Shown here in pieces: positions 46,184 through 57,743 of a stretch of 64,000 nucleotides of DNA. Under the pieces are notes generated by a model. The model did no database searches, was not told where the DNA came from, and was given only the letters and a program-made list of their open reading frames with translations. Each line of letters begins with the position of its first letter. Within the stretch, counting starts at the first letter, position 1. The DNA lies in the NCBI GenBank assembly GCA_002897115.2, contig BCIH01000006.1:319250-383249 (forward strand). Reading direction: 5' to 3'. The position numbers and the translations under genes are program-made. The stretch comes from Prototheca cutis (taxonomy: Eukaryota > Chlorophyta > Trebouxiophyceae > Chlorellales > Chlorellaceae).

Positions 46184-46543
46184 CATGGGCTGGCTGGCTG
46201 GCTGTATCACCAAATTCAATCATCCTCTGGGCTCTGTGCTCGGCTCTGGGGTCCCACCCCGCTTTCCATGTGATGATGACGCCCAGAATTTCTGGCAATG
46301 GCTGTCACCACACATCGCAAAGACCATTGGTGGGAAGAAGCCTTCCCACAAAGAGATACTTGCTTGGAATAGAACTCAGCAATGCGTGGACAAGCAGGAG
46401 AAAAAGGGGTAGGAAAAAGCTTGGAAAAGACAATCGAGACTTGGAAATCCGAATCAACAGGCGCCAACCAGCAATACTGCCTGTCTGTTTGTCCACACTG
46501 AGTTTCAATAGCCAGATGTGGTGAGAAACAACAGGAGGTGTTA
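46184..46543. other. Convergent 3' region, coiled-coil gene / receptor kinase
   Basis: 360 bp between two converging stops. No exon seen. Confidence 0.5.
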
Positions 46544-47759
46544 TCAAATCTGGGATGCACCAGCAGCACCACCGACGTCTGACTTTCCGCGTTCCGGTCG
46601 CTCCGGCATGAGGAGTTGGCGCGGAGGGGGCCCCTGCACACCTGACACCCCCCCGCTCGTGCCGCTGCCAGACATCGAGCCCGCTGAAGTCAGTGACTCC
46701 TGCTGCAGGTCGCTCGGACTCCGGTGCTGGCCAGGCATGCCTGCAGCCGCTGCTCTGTGGACCGGGGAGCCGCCGGATGGCCCCGTGCTTGTGCCAGCAC
46801 CACTCGCCGACCCTGACCCCACACGACCACCACTCGCGGACCCTGACCCCTGCCTGTCAATCGAGGCAGACGCAGCGGGACGCCGGGCCGCGGCGCCGCT
46901 GGGGTCGTCCATTTCTGCGTTACTGGCCATCAGGCGCTCCACAATCTGCAGGGCCGAGGGTCGCATCGAGGGTCGCGTCTCGAGGCACTCCAGGATCAGC
47001 GTCCGCACACTCGCAGGACACTCGTCGGGCACACTGCAGGGGTTGATTTGCCGGGAAGAGGAGTGTGTGGGCTGATTGGGCGCTTGACTGGGGGTGTTCA
47101 CGTGTACAGCACAGCGGGTCGATGGCCATCATGCTTGCCTTCCTCCCTTCCCATGCCCCCCATCCATTCCCTCCCACACAGGCGTGCCCCTTTCAAGCCC
47201 CGAAACCACCAAACAGAACTAGACAGAACAGTCGTCATCAACAGACACGCACATAACGTCACGGAGCTGGCCGCGAATTGGTTTCTCGCTGGTACACATC
47301 TCCCACAGCACGATGCCTGCAGGGCGGTGCAGACAGGGAGCAGATGAGGGGCATGGTGTGGCAGGGCCCATGTCGCACAGCAGCCAGGGCAGGGAAGAGC
47401 GTGTGTGCGCGTGTGTGTGTGGGGGGGGGACACGACAGCGCAGCATGACTCAAAGTACTGACTCACCATATGAATAGATGTCTGCCTTTTCAGTGCAGCG
47501 CTCGCCCCACAGCATTTCGGGCGCTGCCCTGCGATGGGGATGGCCGGTCGGGTACGCGCAGTCAACACACAAGTGACGCCATTGCACGGCCCAAGGCACA
47601 ACCATGCCCTCCCTGGTCGAGATAAACCTCCACGCACCATGCCAGTGTTCCCACAGCTCCAGAGATGTAGTCACGATTGAGAATCCTGGCCATGCCGACG
47701 TCGCCGACTTTTGCCGTGCCATCACTGTGCGAATCAGAGATCAGTTGCCGTGTGTGTGC

Positions 47760-47820
<61 letters not shown>

Positions 47821-49309
47821 GTTAGCCTGTGCCTGCCGACAGGAACCCTTGCTGGAGGATGCCACATCGACTTGACCTGGGAAGCAAGCAAGCATGCAGG
47901 GAGGTTGAGGGGTACGGGACCCTCATAGGCCCTCCCCTCCCTCTTGAACAGTCACCAAATCAAACTGCATCCGGCTCATTGCGAGCAAGCAGCACAACCA
48001 CCTAGATAACCGTACCGGGCCAGCAGGATGTTTGGGGACTTGAGGTCGAAATGGACGATTCTCCGACTGTGCAGGAAGACCAGTGCCTTGGCCACATCCA
48101 GAGCAATCTGTCGATTATTTGTGAGGGGAGACAATGAGGGAAAGATGGCAGTTGGAATTTGCCCGGTGAGGTCGCTCCCCTCTGGTGCCATTGCTGGCCA
48201 CCGCAGGAAGCAAGCCTGCCAGGTCCACCAGGAACCTCCGCTGCCAGAGGTCCCCCCCTTCATACATGCAGTACCTTGCGGCCTCTGCGGTACCACGTCA
48301 CGCGCCCAGCGGCGATGTTGTTGGCGAGATTGCCCCCCTCGCAGTACTCGGTGACGAGCATGGTGCAGTCCTCCCGAATGGCCGCACCCTGATGATATGG
48401 TCGGGGGTTGTGTGTGGGGATACGGGTTGGAATGGGACAGACCGACCGGCCAAGAGGGGTCGCCTGCCAGGGCCAAAACCGGCACCCTCCCCTGAAATGC
48501 ACCAGTCCCTTGTGCACAAGTCAGTCCGTCCATCCCTCCCAGGGCACTGCATTCCCCCACAACCACATCCATGCAGCCTGACATACACATACCACAAACT
48601 GGACAATATTGATATCGCGACAGGCTTTGAGGATGGAGACTTCCCGCCAAAAATCGGTGATAGCATTTGGTGTGGTATCCGAGTCCACCGTCTTCAAGAG
48701 TTGGAGCAGAGTGTGCCATGGGGTCATCGGCATGCCCAGGGTCATGGGGTCATCGGCATGCCCAGGGTCACGAAGCACGAGCTCCCAGGACCCACCCCAC
48801 ACTTCCCACAAACCCCACCTTGAGCATTTTCACGGCTACAGGCTGCACGCCATTGCGGAGACCTTTAAACACGGTCCCAAACCCACCGCTGCCCAGCTTC
48901 CAGGACTGCCCGTCCGGGCGCTTCACAATCTCCACCTCTGCAGGTAGGGGTGTGAGGCAAGCAAGCTGATCGGAGGGTCAGGGACTTAGAGGCTCGCAGA
49001 CAAAAGCTGCCTGGCATGCTCATTGGACAAGTCAATCCACTGCCATCGCTCACCGTTCGGGAGGATCTCCCAATCGCTGAACAGGAGACCCGAATCTTGT
49101 CCTGGAGAGCTGGTCGAGATGGTCAGCGCCTCACGCTGCGGAAGAAAAAAATATAAACAGCATGGGAGGCGTGAGCAAAGACCACCACCGTGCACTCACT
49201 CACAGGAGCACATTGGCATCGCTGGCTGCAGATCCCGCTGATCCTCGTCGCACACCAGTCCACAGTTAAAGAACGCCAGCACCTGCATGCTAGCCACTGC
49301 CAGACACAC

Positions 49310-49374
<65 letters not shown>

Positions 49375-51641
49375 NNNNNNNNNNNNNNNNNNNNNNNNNN
49401 NNNNNNNNNNNNNNNNNNNNNNNNNNNNNNNNNNNNNNNNNNNNNNNNNNNNNNNNNNNNNNNNNNNNNNNNNNCCCCCCCCCCCCCCCCCCCCCGGCCC
49501 GCCTTTGCAACCCACCCCGTCCCCACTACGAACCCGATCCAAGTTTGCACTGCTGTCGCCTGCTGCCAGCGGGTTGCCGGAACCGGCTGAGGAGACTTGC
49601 CAGGACGTGAGCCCCACTCCAACCTGCGGGTCGGCCCCTGGCGGCCGTGCACCCTTGCGCTCGGTGCTGGTGGAGCCTGAGCTGTCTGGCATGCCAAAAT
49701 CTTGAGGAGACGCCTTGGATCCCGGGGCGAGGATTCTGGCGACAAACGGCGACGTCACCGCCGCCTGGCCCTCGGCCGTATCAAATGGGTGACCCCCCGT
49801 CCCCAGGGGCAAGCCGTCGTCTGTTGTAGACTTGCCCATTCCCGCTGCGGCACCGGTCTTTTCCTCATCAGCACCGTCCGCCGCCCGCCTACGAGACGTC
49901 GCCCTCCAGCGCCGGCGCCACAGGATAAAGGCGACAAACAATGCAGCGAGGACAACGACGGTAACTACAGGCGCAACGACCGCTGCGATGGGAAAACTCG
50001 ATCCGTCATCGCCGTCCTGCGGCGCCGGAGGCGGCGGCGGCGGCGGCGACAGAGCGGAGCAGTCATTGCCCAGGAGTTGAGAGGCGTTGCGCGTGCAGGC
50101 AGTGCCAGCAGCCGCGTCACAGAAGATGATGCTCGAACCAGCCGGTGCAACGCCGCAGAGCTCTGGATTTCCCGGTCGGATGACCATGATCCTGAGGGAG
50201 GTGATGTTGACCCAGCTGCCCGGCACCGTGCCTGTCAGCCCATTGCTGTCCAGACTCAGCGTGGTCAGGAGACGCAGTGCACGGTTGGCCGTGACGCCGG
50301 CGCCGATGCCCCAGGCCGCTGGCAACGACCCTGTCAGGCCTGTACTGTTAATTTCCAGCTGCGTCAGGCTGGTCCAGGCCCCCGGGGAACCCCAGGCATC
50401 CGGCAGCCTCCCATTCAGGGGGTTGCCAGCCAGACTGAGCACCGAGAGCTGCGAGAAGGAGCCGTTGCCAGCGCCCCAGATGTCGGGCAAGGGCCCCGTT
50501 AATTGGTTTCCATTGAGGTACAGCTCCTGCAGCTTTGAGAACTGCCAGTCACGGGGCAGAGGCCCCGAAAACGCGTTGTTCTGGGCGGAGAGCACGAACA
50601 GTGCAGGCAGGTCGCCCAGGCTCGACGGCAATGCCCCCGTCAACTGGTTGCTATACAGCCGCAGGATCATCATGTGGGGCCACGAGTCTGCACCCCAGCT
50701 GCCCGGCACTGTGCCCGTCAGGCGGTTGCTGTCCACACGCAGTGTCAGCAGCGCCGAGAACGAACCGTTGCTGCCCCACATTGAAGGCAGCGGGCCAGTC
50801 AAGTTGTTGCCGTGCAGGTACCTGTCCATGACCATTGATGGAAGGGGTGGGGTGAGCATGAGGGCAGTGTGGGACGACGCACGAGGCTCAGACTCGCTAC
50901 CAAGAGAGACGCGGAGTGAATGAGCCCTGTCAGTGGTCTCGGGGCTGCTCACTCCCACACCACTCCCATCCCACAAAATCCACCGGCACCAACTACCGAT
51001 GAAAAGGGACTTACAGATATTGTAGGGATGAAAAGGCACCTTTCCATGCCCACTCGGCAGGCAAGCCGCCCGAAAACAGGTTGCCCTGCAAGTTGAGCTC
51101 GGTGAGCGCTCCCAGCCCGGCCAGCCCTGGGTCCAGCTTGCCCTGTGCCTTGACCGCACAGCCGTTGCACTGCATATTCAGGCCGGTCACCAGCCCAAGG
51201 CCCGAGCACATCACGCCCTTCCACAAGCAGGTAGGCACTGACGAGTTCCAGACGTAACCATTAGCCGCACTGTACTCGGCCCAGTTTGGTATGCTCGCCG
51301 CAAACGATGTCAGAATCGAACCTGCAGTGAGGGTGTGGGAGTGCAAATGGATGGAACTCAGTGTGTGCCTTGTGTGTGCTTCATTTTCAGTGGGTAGGTG
51401 GGCGTGTACGAAGAGAAGGGAGGGACGGCGGCACGGCGCAAGGCTGCGGCCAATGCACTCCCTTTTCTCGGCCCAAACCCATGTCACGGCTCGGGGCTCC
51501 AGAGCATGCATGCCATATGCAGCCACCCGTGCGCTCACTGGCTGTGGCGGTGGTGGTGTTGGCTCCCTGTACTGCCAGTGCAAGAGAGAACAGAAGGCAT
51601 GGGAGGCACCATGCGGCCGCCCTGGCCCTTCCCCTGGCCAT
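46544..51641 (-). CDS. Leucine-rich-repeat receptor-like protein kinase (gap inside)
   Basis: Exon 1 (51539-51641) encodes a signal peptide (WCLPCLLFSLALAVQGA); exon 2 (51015-51321) an N-terminal cap with CLWKGVMC; exon 3 (from 50821 down) about eight LRRs such as LHGNNLTGPLPSMWG, LYSNQLTGALPSSLGDL and LNGNQLTGPLPDIWG. Then a Pro-rich stalk, one membrane helix (AAVVAPVVTVVVLAALFVAF) and a basic RRRWRATSRRR stop-transfer. A 100-N gap (49375-49474) follows. Beyond it the same strand holds a kinase: P-loop LGSGGFGTVFKG, VAVKML, TMLVTEYCEGGNL, catalytic loop RIVHFDLKSPNIL, VGDVGMARIL, AAPEMLWGE, DIYSYGIVLWEM, then a Ser/Gly-rich C-tail. Kinase exons near 48820-48945, 48050, 47700 and 47020 are approximate. 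HFD and DVG replace HRD and DFG. Whether ectodomain and kinase form one protein depends on the gap. Confidence 0.75.
47765..47818. repeat. GA dinucleotide microsatellite, about 27 units
   Basis: Perfect (GA)n on the plus strand inside a receptor-kinase intron, next to TGTG-rich sequence. Confidence 0.95.
49311..49495. other. Assembly gap (100 N) inside a poly-C tract
   Basis: C64 at 49311-49374, N at 49375-49474, then C21 to 49495. The true length is unknown; it lies between the receptor's membrane region and its kinase domain. Confidence 0.97.
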
Positions 51642-52090
51642 TCAGGGAATGGCCCCCCACAGAATGGGGGTTGAGCCTGATCCCTTTCGAATCAAGTCTT
51701 ATGCAAGCTCGTCGAGCGCTTGGCCGCGAGGACCACACGCTCGAGCGACGTCAGTCCCCGCAGGGGCCGAGGAGCGTGCGAGAGCCGGGGCAGCCCATCT
51801 GGCCCAGCACCCCTGCACATGCGGCGGGCGTCACCGTCATTATGACTCATCGTTAACCTATTCATGCTCATTCGAACTCGCTTAACCTGTGCGACAGGGC
51901 CCTGCCACCCGGCCAGAGCCCAAGGCACTACCTGGAGCGAGCGTGGCGTAAGAACCCTACTCTGCCTGCATCCGGCACCCGGCGCTCCGGGACTCGCACA
52001 CGCAGTTACAATTGTAGACAGGCTCTAGAATGCGGTTGGACTTGGCTTCACATGGGCGTGTCGCCGCGCAAGCAGCAGAAGAGTGGGTCG

Positions 52091-52125
<35 letters not shown>

Positions 52126-53171
52126 CGTTGCCGGAACGAAGTGCGCCCGAGCTTGCGGAATCCCTGCAGGGTGGCTGCTTCCCAGTGCCGGTGTTTCCCC
52201 TCCTTCCAGCTCTAACCCATTTCCAGATACATCTCCACTCACAGGGATAGATCCAGTGCGGCAACAAACTGCATGCATTGCGAATAAACTCCATATAATA
52301 GACAAATGATGTCATTCCAGGATGCAAAACTTGGCACCAGGCAGCTTGCTGGTGTGCCCAGCTCCAATCCAGGTCTGGACACATGAGGTCTTTGAGCCTG
52401 TTTGGTGCTCATGGGTCCTCCGCAGATTCGGGGCAGTGCCGTGGCGAGGAAGGGGGGGGAGAGAACAGGGAAGCGGCGCTATCAGGGCGGTGTGTCCGGG
52501 CATTGCCAGGAGTCTCTATGGGCAACATACATTCATGCAAGGAGGCTGAAGGGTCGGGGCCAACAATACGTGTGAGAGATGACCATGCAGGGGGTGTTGG
52601 GTGAGAAGAAAAAAGCGCCAGAGGTTTGTGCGCCATAATCCCCTCCCAGTCGCCAGCCAGGTGCGGATGCGAGGCAAGCGAGTGTGAGGGGTGCCTGAGA
52701 GATGAGAAAAACAGTGAATGCCAGGAAATGTTTTCTGAGGGGCATGATTCTGAGCTTGAAGGATCAACCACTGTGAAGAGCATGTGCAGTGCATGCCGCT
52801 GCTGTCGTTCGAAAAGCGACATCGAGCGGAGAGCAGAAGGGGGCCCCGACCTGCGAAACACGCAGAGCATGTGCATCAAAGACAACACACGCAAGGCAGC
52901 ATGCCAAGGAATAGAGCCGCACGTCACCCGGTGATCAGGGGACGCGCCGGTCGATGTGCATCGTGTGAACATGATCAATGGAATGGGTTAGACCGAGGAG
53001 ATGGAGAGGTTGCTCCATGCAAGGGAATGTGCAACGGAGCCCTACTTGCCGTACTTGCTTTCCCCCTGGAGGAAGCGAGAGAACAACTGTCGACAGGAGC
53101 AAGCTTTCTTTTGATGGGGCAGTCAGGCGTGCAAGGTCGTCAGGGCGACCCATTGCCAGGCCATGGTTGTG
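51642..53171. other. 1.5-kb intergenic region, PPR 3' end / receptor-kinase promoter
   Basis: The largest gene-free stretch. It holds a CA microsatellite (52092-52123). A 189-codon minus-strand frame at 52409-52978 has no domain, no typical codon bias and no splice partners, so I do not call it a gene. A non-coding RNA cannot be excluded. Confidence 0.45.
52092..52123. repeat. CA dinucleotide microsatellite
   Basis: About 16 CA units in intergenic DNA. Confidence 0.95.
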
Positions 53172-54624
53172 TCAGCAGGGCTTCACCAGCGCTGGCGAGG
53201 GAGCCACCTGCCCTGCCAGCGAGGCGATGGCAGGCTCCAGTTCCTGCTCGGCACCCAGCCACGCCGCCGCCTCACGCACCGCCGACAACGCTGCAGACGA
53301 CACCGACACTCCGCATAGCCGCGCACAGGCCGTGGCATCCAGGATCGGTTGCACCGCGCCGCTGGCAGCCGCGCACTGCAGCAGCGCGTTCATCACTTGA
53401 GAATTCGGTTCCACCTGTGATTAAGTGAAGCGCAGGGCTTTGTCTTGTGCACGCGCGAGTGTTTGTGTGGTTACTGTGTGATGGTGAGCGGCAGCGGGGG
53501 GCGGTCCTTGTCCACCAATTGCCCCGCCATCGGGCGCTTGGCCGGGGACCCAAGACCGCTGAGCGTCCGGCATTGCTGTCCAGGGTTTTTTGGGCTCCTC
53601 CTGGCCTTGGAACAACCTCCCCCCAATCTGAACCCCAACAAGAGCAGAGCATCACCTACACAAGAAACAGCTGCGTACCATTGCGCACTGCATTCCGAGA
53701 AACACTTCTAGTGCGGAGGACCAGTTTCTCGTAGCGCTGATGACGGCGCTGTACATCTGGTGTGTGCCAGACAGCCCAAAATTGTGCATGACGTCCAGCA
53801 TGGCTATCGCAATGTCCACCTCGCCTGCAGGAGCCAGCCGGAGGGAGAGTTCATGTTTGTGGGTGGGTGTTAGGGGGAGTTTGGGTTTTGGGGTTCAGAT
53901 CGTCAGCGAGCAGCCATCACCCCACTCACAAGCGCGACCAAACAACCGGAACATCCCCCTCCCGCCCCCCAACCACTCCGAATAAACAAACAAGCGTTTC
54001 ACCCCTATCATCCCACATACCTGCTCGTTCGCAGGCGGCGATGAGGCTGCTGAATGTGATGATGTCAGGGTCGACCATGGCCTCCAGCTGCTGGTGGAAG
54101 ACGTTGAGTGCGCGGCTGAACTGGCCACCCTTTTCATATGCATTAAGCAGCGCTGAAAAGGTGATGGTGTTGGGCAGGCACCGGGGGTCAGACTTGGATC
54201 GGAGGAGCAGGTCATTGAAGTAGTGCTCGGCCAGCTGCCACTGGCCGGACTTGGCCAGGGCGGCTATGAGCGCAGAGGAGGAAAAGGTGTTTGGCGGGAT
54301 GCCAAACACCTCCTGCATGGTGTGAAAAATCTCCAGCGCCTTCTCGGGGTTCTTGGACTTGCTCGCAGCCTGGATCAGGCTGGTGAAGGCCGCAGCCCGG
54401 GGTTGGAAGGTCACGGAAGACAGGATGAGCCGCACCTCCCCGGTCCCAGACCTCGCCTGTGCCACGCGCTTCTTCAGACTGTCCATGTCAGAAATCGGGC
54501 CCGGAGACCAGGCCCCGGATCTCGAGGCTCGCCCGCTCGGAAAGGCATACCGAAGGGGCGCCTTGGCTTCGCCCCGTTGCATTCCGATGCTGAGCTCGTC
54601 ATCCTCGTCATTTCGGCCGGGCAT
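53172..54624 (-). CDS. Pentatricopeptide repeat (PPR) protein
   Basis: Exons 54021-54624, 53679-53824 and 53172-53414 close in phase at 330 aa. About five helical-pair repeats are visible: AAFTSLIQAASKSKNPEKAL, TFSSSALIAALAKSGQWQLA, TITFSALLNAYEKGGQFSRA, IITFSSLIAACERAGEVDIA and QMYSAVISATRNWSSALEVF, each followed by the usual short second helix. They fit the plant-organelle PPR family, which binds single-stranded RNA in plastids or mitochondria to control editing, splicing or stability. No PLS-type E or DYW domain and no SMR domain are present. The N-terminus is acidic (MPGRNDEDDE), not a clear transit peptide, so the start could be further upstream or the protein may not be organellar. Confidence 0.85.
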
Positions 54625-55124
54625 GACACGGGATACTCACAACAATAGCTCTAATTTCGTTGCATGGAGGGACAACGCAGTCGACGGTCGATGGTGCTAC
54701 CAGGTTGGCAATGGTCAGGCGGGCGCCGCAACACGCACGAGTTCCCGTGCCCAAGTCAAAAACTCTAACCGGCGGGCCGGCAAGGGTACGTGTTATGACG
54801 TACAATTAAATGTGGCTTACTCGTGGAGCAGAATGCAGCAACGTTGTGGCCGACTACCTTGCTTGTGCGGCAAATACCCCGAAGTCGGCTGTTTGTATGG
54901 GACCCCCTTCCGCGGAGGTGCCCAACAGGGGCCCCAACGGGCGCCTTCGCCCTGGGGCCGCGGCCGCAGAAATGGCTCGACCCCCTATAACGCACAATCA
55001 TCCAATCGCAAAAAAATTCTCTTAAATACGCACGTGGTATAAGGGAAGCACACCTTACAGGAACGATCCATGCCCGAACGTATTGCCAAGGGGTCCACAA
55101 GCCCCCGGGGGAAAAATATTGTCG
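54625..55124. other. Intergenic, DUF1640 3' end / PPR promoter
   Basis: 500 bp with a GC-rich block (54895-54965) and short AT-rich stretches. No exon seen. Confidence 0.45.
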
Positions 55125-56750
55125 CTAGTGCAACACGAGCCGGGCCGCACCGAGCCCGGCCGTGAGCAAGGCCAGCATGAGACCGAGCACGTACTTGACA
55201 GTGTCATTCTTGGACTGTTCCATGGCAGCTTTCAATGAATTCACCTCCTTATCAACCTGCACACACACATGAAATGAAGCGGGGTGTGTGGGTCTGGCAC
55301 GACGCTGGCCGTGCCGCATGGCGGCACCGCGGAAGAGTTCCGTGAAGCTTCAAAAAGCCACCCCTGCATCAAAGCAAACCTCCCCAGAAGCTGGATGCAT
55401 GTCAACCAAAGTTCCCAAAGGGAACGCACACGCCCATCGCAGGCTCTTCCATCTGCAGCCCTCCAGGGCATCACAGGCGCGTCGTGCGGCGGCTAGCCAG
55501 GCAGGCAACGGAGCAGAGCAGGCCCCCACCCCCTCCTCGCGCACACACCTTGATCTCCATCTCCGTCGCCATGTCGCGCAGGGCCTGAAGCTCGTCCCGG
55601 ATCCTTCCCTTTTCAAGGTTGAGGTCAAGCCTCTGGCTGGCCGTGAGCTTGTCCACCTCGTACCTTGGGCGGGCAAGGGATCGGGCCATCGGAATGACGG
55701 ACAAACAGACGACCAGCGGGCCCAGAGCCAGCAAGGTTGACAGACGCACACTGCAGCGCCCAACAGACACAGGCTAAAACTCGGAAAGACTGCACCCGGC
55801 TCAAACAGCACGCTACCAACCCCGACCCAGCACACACCTGATCTCTGACCGAATTTTGTCCAAGCCATCGGCCAGACGCTCTGTGTCTCGCGTATAGGAC
55901 GCTGCCTGCAGCTCCTGGCTCTTCAGGATCTCCGCCCGAAAGCCCGCAATGCTGGCCTCCTGTTGCAGCACCGACTGCAGAACCGGTGGAGGTGTCGTTG
56001 GTGGGGTGATCGTCCCAAGGACAGGGCCTCTGGGCCAACGTGCACAGCGTCGTGGCATCCGGATACTCATCCAGTCTCCCCGTTCCCTAGCGCTCACCCG
56101 CTTGAGAAACTCCTTGGTCACGTAGAGATCAGCGAGCTTGTCTCGGTCCTCGCACAGCAATTGGGACAGGTATCGTGTCAGCTGCTCTGCCTGGGCCTGC
56201 GTCATGCCGGCCGCCTCAAACCGCCGCATCTGCACGAGAGCAAAGGCACGATCCAAAGGGAAGTTTTGTGTGTGTGTGCAGGNGAAGACGGTCTTAGGGG
56301 GGGGTGTTGGGGGGTAGCGGGGAGGCGGGCTGCTCCCCCGGGGTTGGGGATTGGCCTAGAATCTGCAGGCCAACTTCCAGGTGGTGCACGCATGCACGCC
56401 AGGCACCCATGTGACACACCCATGTCAGGCACCCCACTGGCACGGATGAACGGAGTGTTGTAACCCACGCGCATGCCTGGCGGCAGCAGGTCAGGACCTG
56501 GCCCCAACCCACCTACCCACCCGCCCACCATTTGAAGGGTGTCCAGCAGCAGGTTTTTAGTGATGGAGGCAACTCCCGCAGCGGTTCTCTCTTCTGGAAT
56601 CCTCGTGAGGCTGCTGGCGCATCGCCTGCTCTCCAAGGCGAGGCCCTCGAAGGGACCGGCGCCCCGGCACTCCCCTGACAGCCCGGCCACCAGCCTGCAG
56701 ATCTGGGCACCCCGCACGGCCAGCCCTCTGGCTGAGTGCACGAGCGCCAT
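55125..56750 (-). CDS. DUF1640 / CCDC90 (MCUR1-like) mitochondrial protein
   Basis: Exons 56529-56750, 56098-56229, 55838-55974, 55549-55663, 55125-55256 close in phase at 245 aa. The N-terminus (MALVHSARGLAVRGAQICRL) is basic and amphipathic, like a presequence. DUF1640 features follow: RRFEAAGMTQAQAEQLTRYL, then coiled-coil QQEASIAGFRAEILKSQEL and ERLADGLDKIRSEIR, YEVDKLTASQRLDLNLEKGR and LQALRDMATEMEIK, and a C-terminal inner-membrane anchor (YVLGLMLALLTAGLGAARLV) with a three-residue tail. Relatives include MCUR1, CCDC90B and yeast Fmp32, linked to the calcium uniporter or respiratory-chain assembly. Which role applies in an alga is not shown by the sequence. One N at 56283 is intronic. 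Two donors (CAG|GTGTGTG and AAG|GTGTGTG) are GT-repeat-like. Confidence 0.88.
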
Positions 56751-57743
56751 GCTCTCCCCGCCTGAAGTCGGGGGCCCGAGAACTCAAATGTATTTGTCCG
56801 AAAGGGCAGGGCAGACCGACGCCTTGATTCCGGCACTCAGATCAGTTCCAGGAGCTCTCGAGTGGCGCGCAGCAACAGACACTTCTAGCAACGGCACCTT
56901 CTGAGAAACGCGCTCAGGCAGAAGCGGTGCTGGCAGATCGAATGAAAACTGTAAATGGATTTCGAGCAACACTGTCGCGACAGGGCAGCTCGCTTCCAGC
57001 CCGACCTCTGGTTTTCCGTCGCGTTCCCTGGGACTGGTTATGAAGCTCGGCTGCTGCCGCCACATGGCAGACACCCGTGGCAGTCATCGCAGGGATGGGA
57101 TGCCCACAGCCATCTTTTCGTACAACAATGCTTAAATGCATATTCTGTGCAAGAAAACATTTACGTGATGAAAATCCTGTTGCCCTATGCAGTGTCGATA
57201 TGCAATTGTTGTGCCAACCGCGAATGGAGCCTGTCACCGAAAACCCACCTCCCACTGACATAGATTTCTAACAATGAAACATTGCGCAGGTGCCTAAAGG
57301 CACCTTGAGAACGTGCATGTTGGAGCAGTGGGGCATGGTACTGCCCTTTGATCAGAAAGGCCCCACCAGCCCCCACCGCCCAGATCTGTGGAAGCCGGAC
57401 AAATCGAAATGCACTCATCCTCCACGCCACGAATACCCCATGGGCATGAATTGCGAGCGTTGTAAGTTATTTTTACTTTCCGTGCCTGGCTGAAAATCTG
57501 GACATTGTGTCGGTCGACCCTCGGTCCAGTGCGGCATCTGAGGTGAGATGCGTGGCGGACCCCATTCGCGTTCAGGAGCGTGACCATGCTGCGGGCCGTG
57601 TGGTTGGTGTGTTTGCACCATATTGTTTCCAAGAGATTCATGCTCTGTCCCGCTGCAGGAGGTGACTGCGGCACCGGCCTGGTGCCCCGTGGGATCTCCC
57701 CCTGACACCCCGCACCGCCGTCGTCGAGAGCTCAGAAGCGCAG
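56751..57743. promoter_or_regulatory. Divergent intergenic region, DUF1640 / secretory protein
   Basis: 993 bp between head-to-head genes. It should hold both promoters. Open frames here are short and unsupported. Confidence 0.45.

Noticed and set aside
52409..52978. 189-codon minus-strand open frame
   Set aside because: No domain, signal or coding bias I can see, and no splice partners.
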